Positions 7,003 through 9,375 of a DNA stretch of 9,375 nucleotides are shown one piece after another (the stretch's first letter is position 1; each line of letters begins with the position of its first letter). Position numbers and translations under genes: made by a program. Source of the stretch: Acidobacteriota bacterium. GTDB lineage: Bacteria; Acidobacteriota; Terriglobia; UBA7540. The stretch covers positions 379 through 9,753 of the forward strand of contig JAJYJL010000188.1 in assembly GCA_021789565.1 (NCBI GenBank). Direction: 5' to 3'. The notes beneath the pieces are model-generated. The model saw nothing but the letters and a program-made list of their open reading frames with translations. It did not search any database and was not told where the DNA came from.

Positions 7003-7362
7003 ATGGCAAAAGCCCCTCGCTACCGGAACCGCATTGAGCTGCTGCAAGGCACGCTGGATATGCTGGTCCTTCGGACGCTGCAATGGGGGCCGCAGCATGG
7101 GTACGCAATAAGCCGGGCAATCCAGGCAGGTTCGGCCGACGTCCTGACTGTCGAAACCGGATCTCTCTATCCCGCGCTGCACCGAATGGAGAAGCAGGGC
7201 TGGATCGCCTCTGGCTGGGCATTAACTGAAAACAAGCAACGCGCCAGGTTTTACCGGCTGACTCCCGCCGGCCGCAGACACCTGCTGAACGAACAATCCC
7301 GATGGGAAGAATTTATAAAGGCCGTAGGCGGAGTGATGAAACCAGCCCAGGAGCAATCTTGA
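7003..7362 (+). CDS. PadR family transcriptional regulator
   Basis: This 119-residue DNA-binding protein has the winged-helix domain of the PadR family. It shows [14 protein letters not shown] (13-26), HGYAI (32-36), the recognition-helix region [16 protein letters not shown] (53-68), and the wing ending in [10 protein letters not shown] (83-92). Its length is typical of the short PadR type that often precedes ADOP permease genes in Acidobacteriota. The ATG at 7003 has no clear Shine-Dalgarno sequence and lies just after the candidate promoter, so translation may use a nearly leaderless mRNA. Its TGA stop overlaps the start of the permease gene in TTGA. The likely role is repression of its own operon until an unknown signal is sensed. 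Confidence 0.92.
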   Translation: MAKAPRYRNRIELLQGTLDMLVLRTLQWGPQHGYAISRAIQAGSADVLTVETGSLYPALHRMEKQGWIASGWALTENKQRARFYRLTPAGRRHLLNEQSRWEEFIKAVGGVMKPAQEQS

Positions 7363-9375
7363 AGCTTCACTGGCCTTTTAAGCGACACCGGGATCGCGAG
7401 CGGGAGCTTGATGAAGAAATTCGTGCGCACCTGGCCATGGCGATTCAGGAGCGGGTCGCCCAGGGGGAAAATCCCACTCAAGCTGAGGCCAATGTCCGTC
7501 ACGAGTTCGGCAACGTGACGATGGTGAAAGAAGTCACGCGCGAAATGTGGGGTTGGCGCTGGCTGGAAACATTGCTTCAGGACATCCGTTACGGCTTGCG
7601 GCAACTCCGCCGCAATCCCTGCTTCGCGGTTGTTGCAGTACTCACCCTCGCCCTCGGCATCGGCGCGAACACCGCGATCTTTAGCGTAATTGACACGGTT
7701 CTCCTGCACGCGGTGCCTTATCAGAATCCCGACCAGCTTGTAGAAATCACTGAAAGGAACCCGCAGGGTCAGGAGCTACGGCTTTCGACTGGAGACTTCA
7801 CTAGCTGCCAATACGAGACCCGTGTTTTTCAGGATGTTGCCGTTTACAACAAGTTCGAGTTTCACACGCTGGCCGGGGCCGGTGAGCCGGACGAAGTATG
7901 GACCGCGCCGGTATCAACCAATTTCTTTCGCCTGCTGGGCGTTGATGCAAGTATTGGGCGCACCTTCTATGCTCAAGAAAGCCAGGCGGTGGTGCTGAGT
8001 CATGAGTATTGGGCTAGCCACTTCAGGTCGGACTCCGGAATCCTGGGCACGACACTTGCGCTCGATGGCAAGCCGTATACCGTGGTCGGAGTCGCGCCTG
8101 CGGATTTCGAGTTCCCCCAGCCGAACGTTCAAATGTGGATTCCCATTGTGTTCAACGCCGCCGACAAGAACGACCGCAAAGACCACTCGCTCAGCGCGGT
8201 TGCGCGCTTGAATACTGCGATCGGGCCGAAGGAAGCTCAAGCTGCATTGAACGTGGTGGCTCGCCGTCTGGGAACGGATTATCCGCAGACCAACGCCGGA
8301 TGGAGCTTCGCCGTCAGGCCTTTCCGACCCCAGGACATCGGGGCTGCTTATCGAGCCACCCTTTTCGTGCTGCTGGCTGCCGTAGTTTTTGCGCTGATGA
8401 TTGCCTGCGCCAATGTGGCCAGCATGCTGCTCGCTCGCGGGGCTGCACGGCAGGGCGAGATGGCTGTCCGCGCCGCCTTCGGAGCCAGCCGCTGGCGGCT
8501 GGTCCGTTGTCTGCTTTTCGAGAGCATCACACTGGCCGGGGCGGCCAGCGTGGCAGGACTGCTGCTGGCATCCTGGGGTCTCAGCATGATCAAGGACCTG
8601 GTGCCGAAATACACGCCGATTGAAACCCAGGCGGTGCACCAGATTGCGATCAATCTCCCTGTACTGGGCTTTGCGGTTGCACTCGCTTTGCTGACGGGAA
8701 TCGTGGTAGGGCTGCTGCCCGCACTGCGCCTCTCAAGCCTCAACCTGAACGAATCCCTCAAAGAATCTGCACGGACCCCGGGAACTGGTGCAAGGGGATC
8801 GCGCCTACAGCGCACGTTCGTTGTCGCCGAAGTGACGCTTGCACTGGTGCTGCTGGTTGGAGCGGGTCTGATGATCCAAAGTTTCCAGCTCCTTCAGTCG
8901 ACTCCGATGGGCTTCAGTCCGGACCATCTATTGACCGTGCGGGTGCCGTTGATGAAATACCAGTATTCGGAAGGGCCGCAGTCGGTGGCATTTTACCGTA
9001 ACTTGCTGGAACACATACGAGCCATACCGGGTGTGGAAGCCGCAGGGATGGTGAATAACCTCCCCTTCACGGGATTTCAAACCACCAGCGATATTCCTGT
9101 CCCAGCGAGCTCAACGGGCCGCCCCGACCGGGACATCTATGTTCCGACTGTTGCAATAAGTCCCGGATACTTCAAGGCTATGGGAATTTTGCTGAAAGAG
9201 GGGCGAGTTTTTACGGATGCTGACAACGAGAGCAGCGCTCGCTGTGTTCGAATCTTTAACGAAGCCATGGCACACCAGTATTGGCCAGGAAAAGACCCCG
9301 TAGGCACGCAGGTTCTTGATGCCTGCCGGGACCACGCTGCAGCTTTGATTGTGGGTGTGGTCGCAAATGCCAAGC
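7359..9375 (+). CDS. ADOP family ABC permease (MacB/FtsX type), 5' part
   Basis: The frame stays open from TTG at 7359 through the window edge, giving 672 residues without a stop; complete members have about 800, so the C-terminal part is missing here. GGAG lies five bases before the TTG, and the start overlaps the PadR stop, implying coupled translation. An N-terminal permease-prefix segment (about 8-60, with [10 protein letters not shown]) precedes membrane segment 1 (about 88-112, [15 protein letters not shown]). Then come a MacB-like extracytoplasmic domain (about 113-325), a first FtsX domain with segments at about 334-356, 389-411 and 434-452, another segment near 488-508, and the start of a second MacB-like domain (510 onward). 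Two MacB-FtsX halves in one chain define the ADOP group. No ATPase gene is visible nearby, as usual for these orphan permeases. The substrate is unknown; export or mechanotransmission is a family-based guess. Confidence 0.92.
   Translation, partial: MKLHWPFKRHRDRERELDEEIRAHLAMAIQERVAQGENPTQAEANVRHEFGNVTMVKEVTREMWGWRWLETLLQDIRYGLRQLRRNPCFAVVAVLTLALGIGANTAIFSVIDTVLLHAVPYQNPDQLVEITERNPQGQELRLSTGDFTSCQYETRVFQDVAVYNKFEFHTLAGAGEPDEVWTAPVSTNFFRLLGVDASIGRTFYAQESQAVVLSHEYWASHFRSDSGILGTTLALDGKPYTVVGVAPADFEFPQPNVQMWIPIVFNAADKNDRKDHSLSAVARLNTAIGPKEAQAALNVVARRLGTDYPQTNAGWSFAVRPFRPQDIGAAYRATLFVLLAAVVFALMIACANVASMLLARGAARQGEMAVRAAFGASRWRLVRCLLFESITLAGAASVAGLLLASWGLSMIKDLVPKYTPIETQAVHQIAINLPVLGFAVALALLTGIVVGLLPALRLSSLNLNESLKESARTPGTGARGSRLQRTFVVAEVTLALVLLVGAGLMIQSFQLLQSTPMGFSPDHLLTVRVPLMKYQYSEGPQSVAFYRNLLEHIRAIPGVEAAGMVNNLPFTGFQTTSDIPVPASSTGRPDRDIYVPTVAISPGYFKAMGILLKEGRVFTDADNESSARCVRIFNEAMAHQYWPGKDPVGTQVLDACRDHAAALIVGVVANAK

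Noticed and set aside
7914..8815. Long antisense ORFs over the permease gene
   Set aside because: They are shadows of the ADOP frame, which is open without interruption and has clear family motifs.
1..9375. CRISPR array, insertion sequence or integrase gene
   Set aside because: No regularly spaced repeats, transposase or integrase motifs were seen on either strand.

Overview
The window most likely comes from an Acidobacteriota chromosome or metagenomic contig. The strongest evidence is at the right end: a PadR-family regulator translationally coupled to a large MacB/FtsX-type permease of the ADOP class (acidobacterial duplicated orphan permease). Fairly high GC, many non-ATG starts and Tat-exported hydrolases fit this, but the species cannot be named from the sequence.

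Layout. Positions 1-77 end in a tRNA-like T-arm, acceptor strand and CCA. No complete tRNA body is recognisable upstream, and a terminator-like hairpin follows. After a gene-free leader, a plus-strand gene (382-2463) encodes a Tat-exported protein of the DUF5054 / GH38-like type. Facing it on the minus strand is a three-gene unit. In transcription order it holds a PfkB-family fructokinase-like sugar kinase (6482-5595), a 12-TM sugar porter of the major facilitator superfamily (5506-4184) and a Tat-exported M81/MlrC-type metallopeptidase (4047-2506). A 27-codon ORF overlaps the TTG start of the M81 gene and may couple its translation. Between the kinase and the PadR gene lies an unrecognised small minus-strand ORF (6944-6579), possibly frameshifted near its end. 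It is divergent from the PadR gene (7003-7362). The ADOP permease gene begins at 7359, overlaps the PadR stop codon and runs off the right edge.

How the genes may work together. The kinase and porter make a plausible pair for taking up a hexose and phosphorylating it. The two enzymes predicted to be exported through Tat (GH38-like and M81) could act on an extracytoplasmic glycan- or peptide-containing substrate that feeds the porter. This functional link is inference from gene order and signal peptides. The PadR-ADOP pair is a separate self-contained module, typical of Acidobacteriota, with an unknown export substrate.
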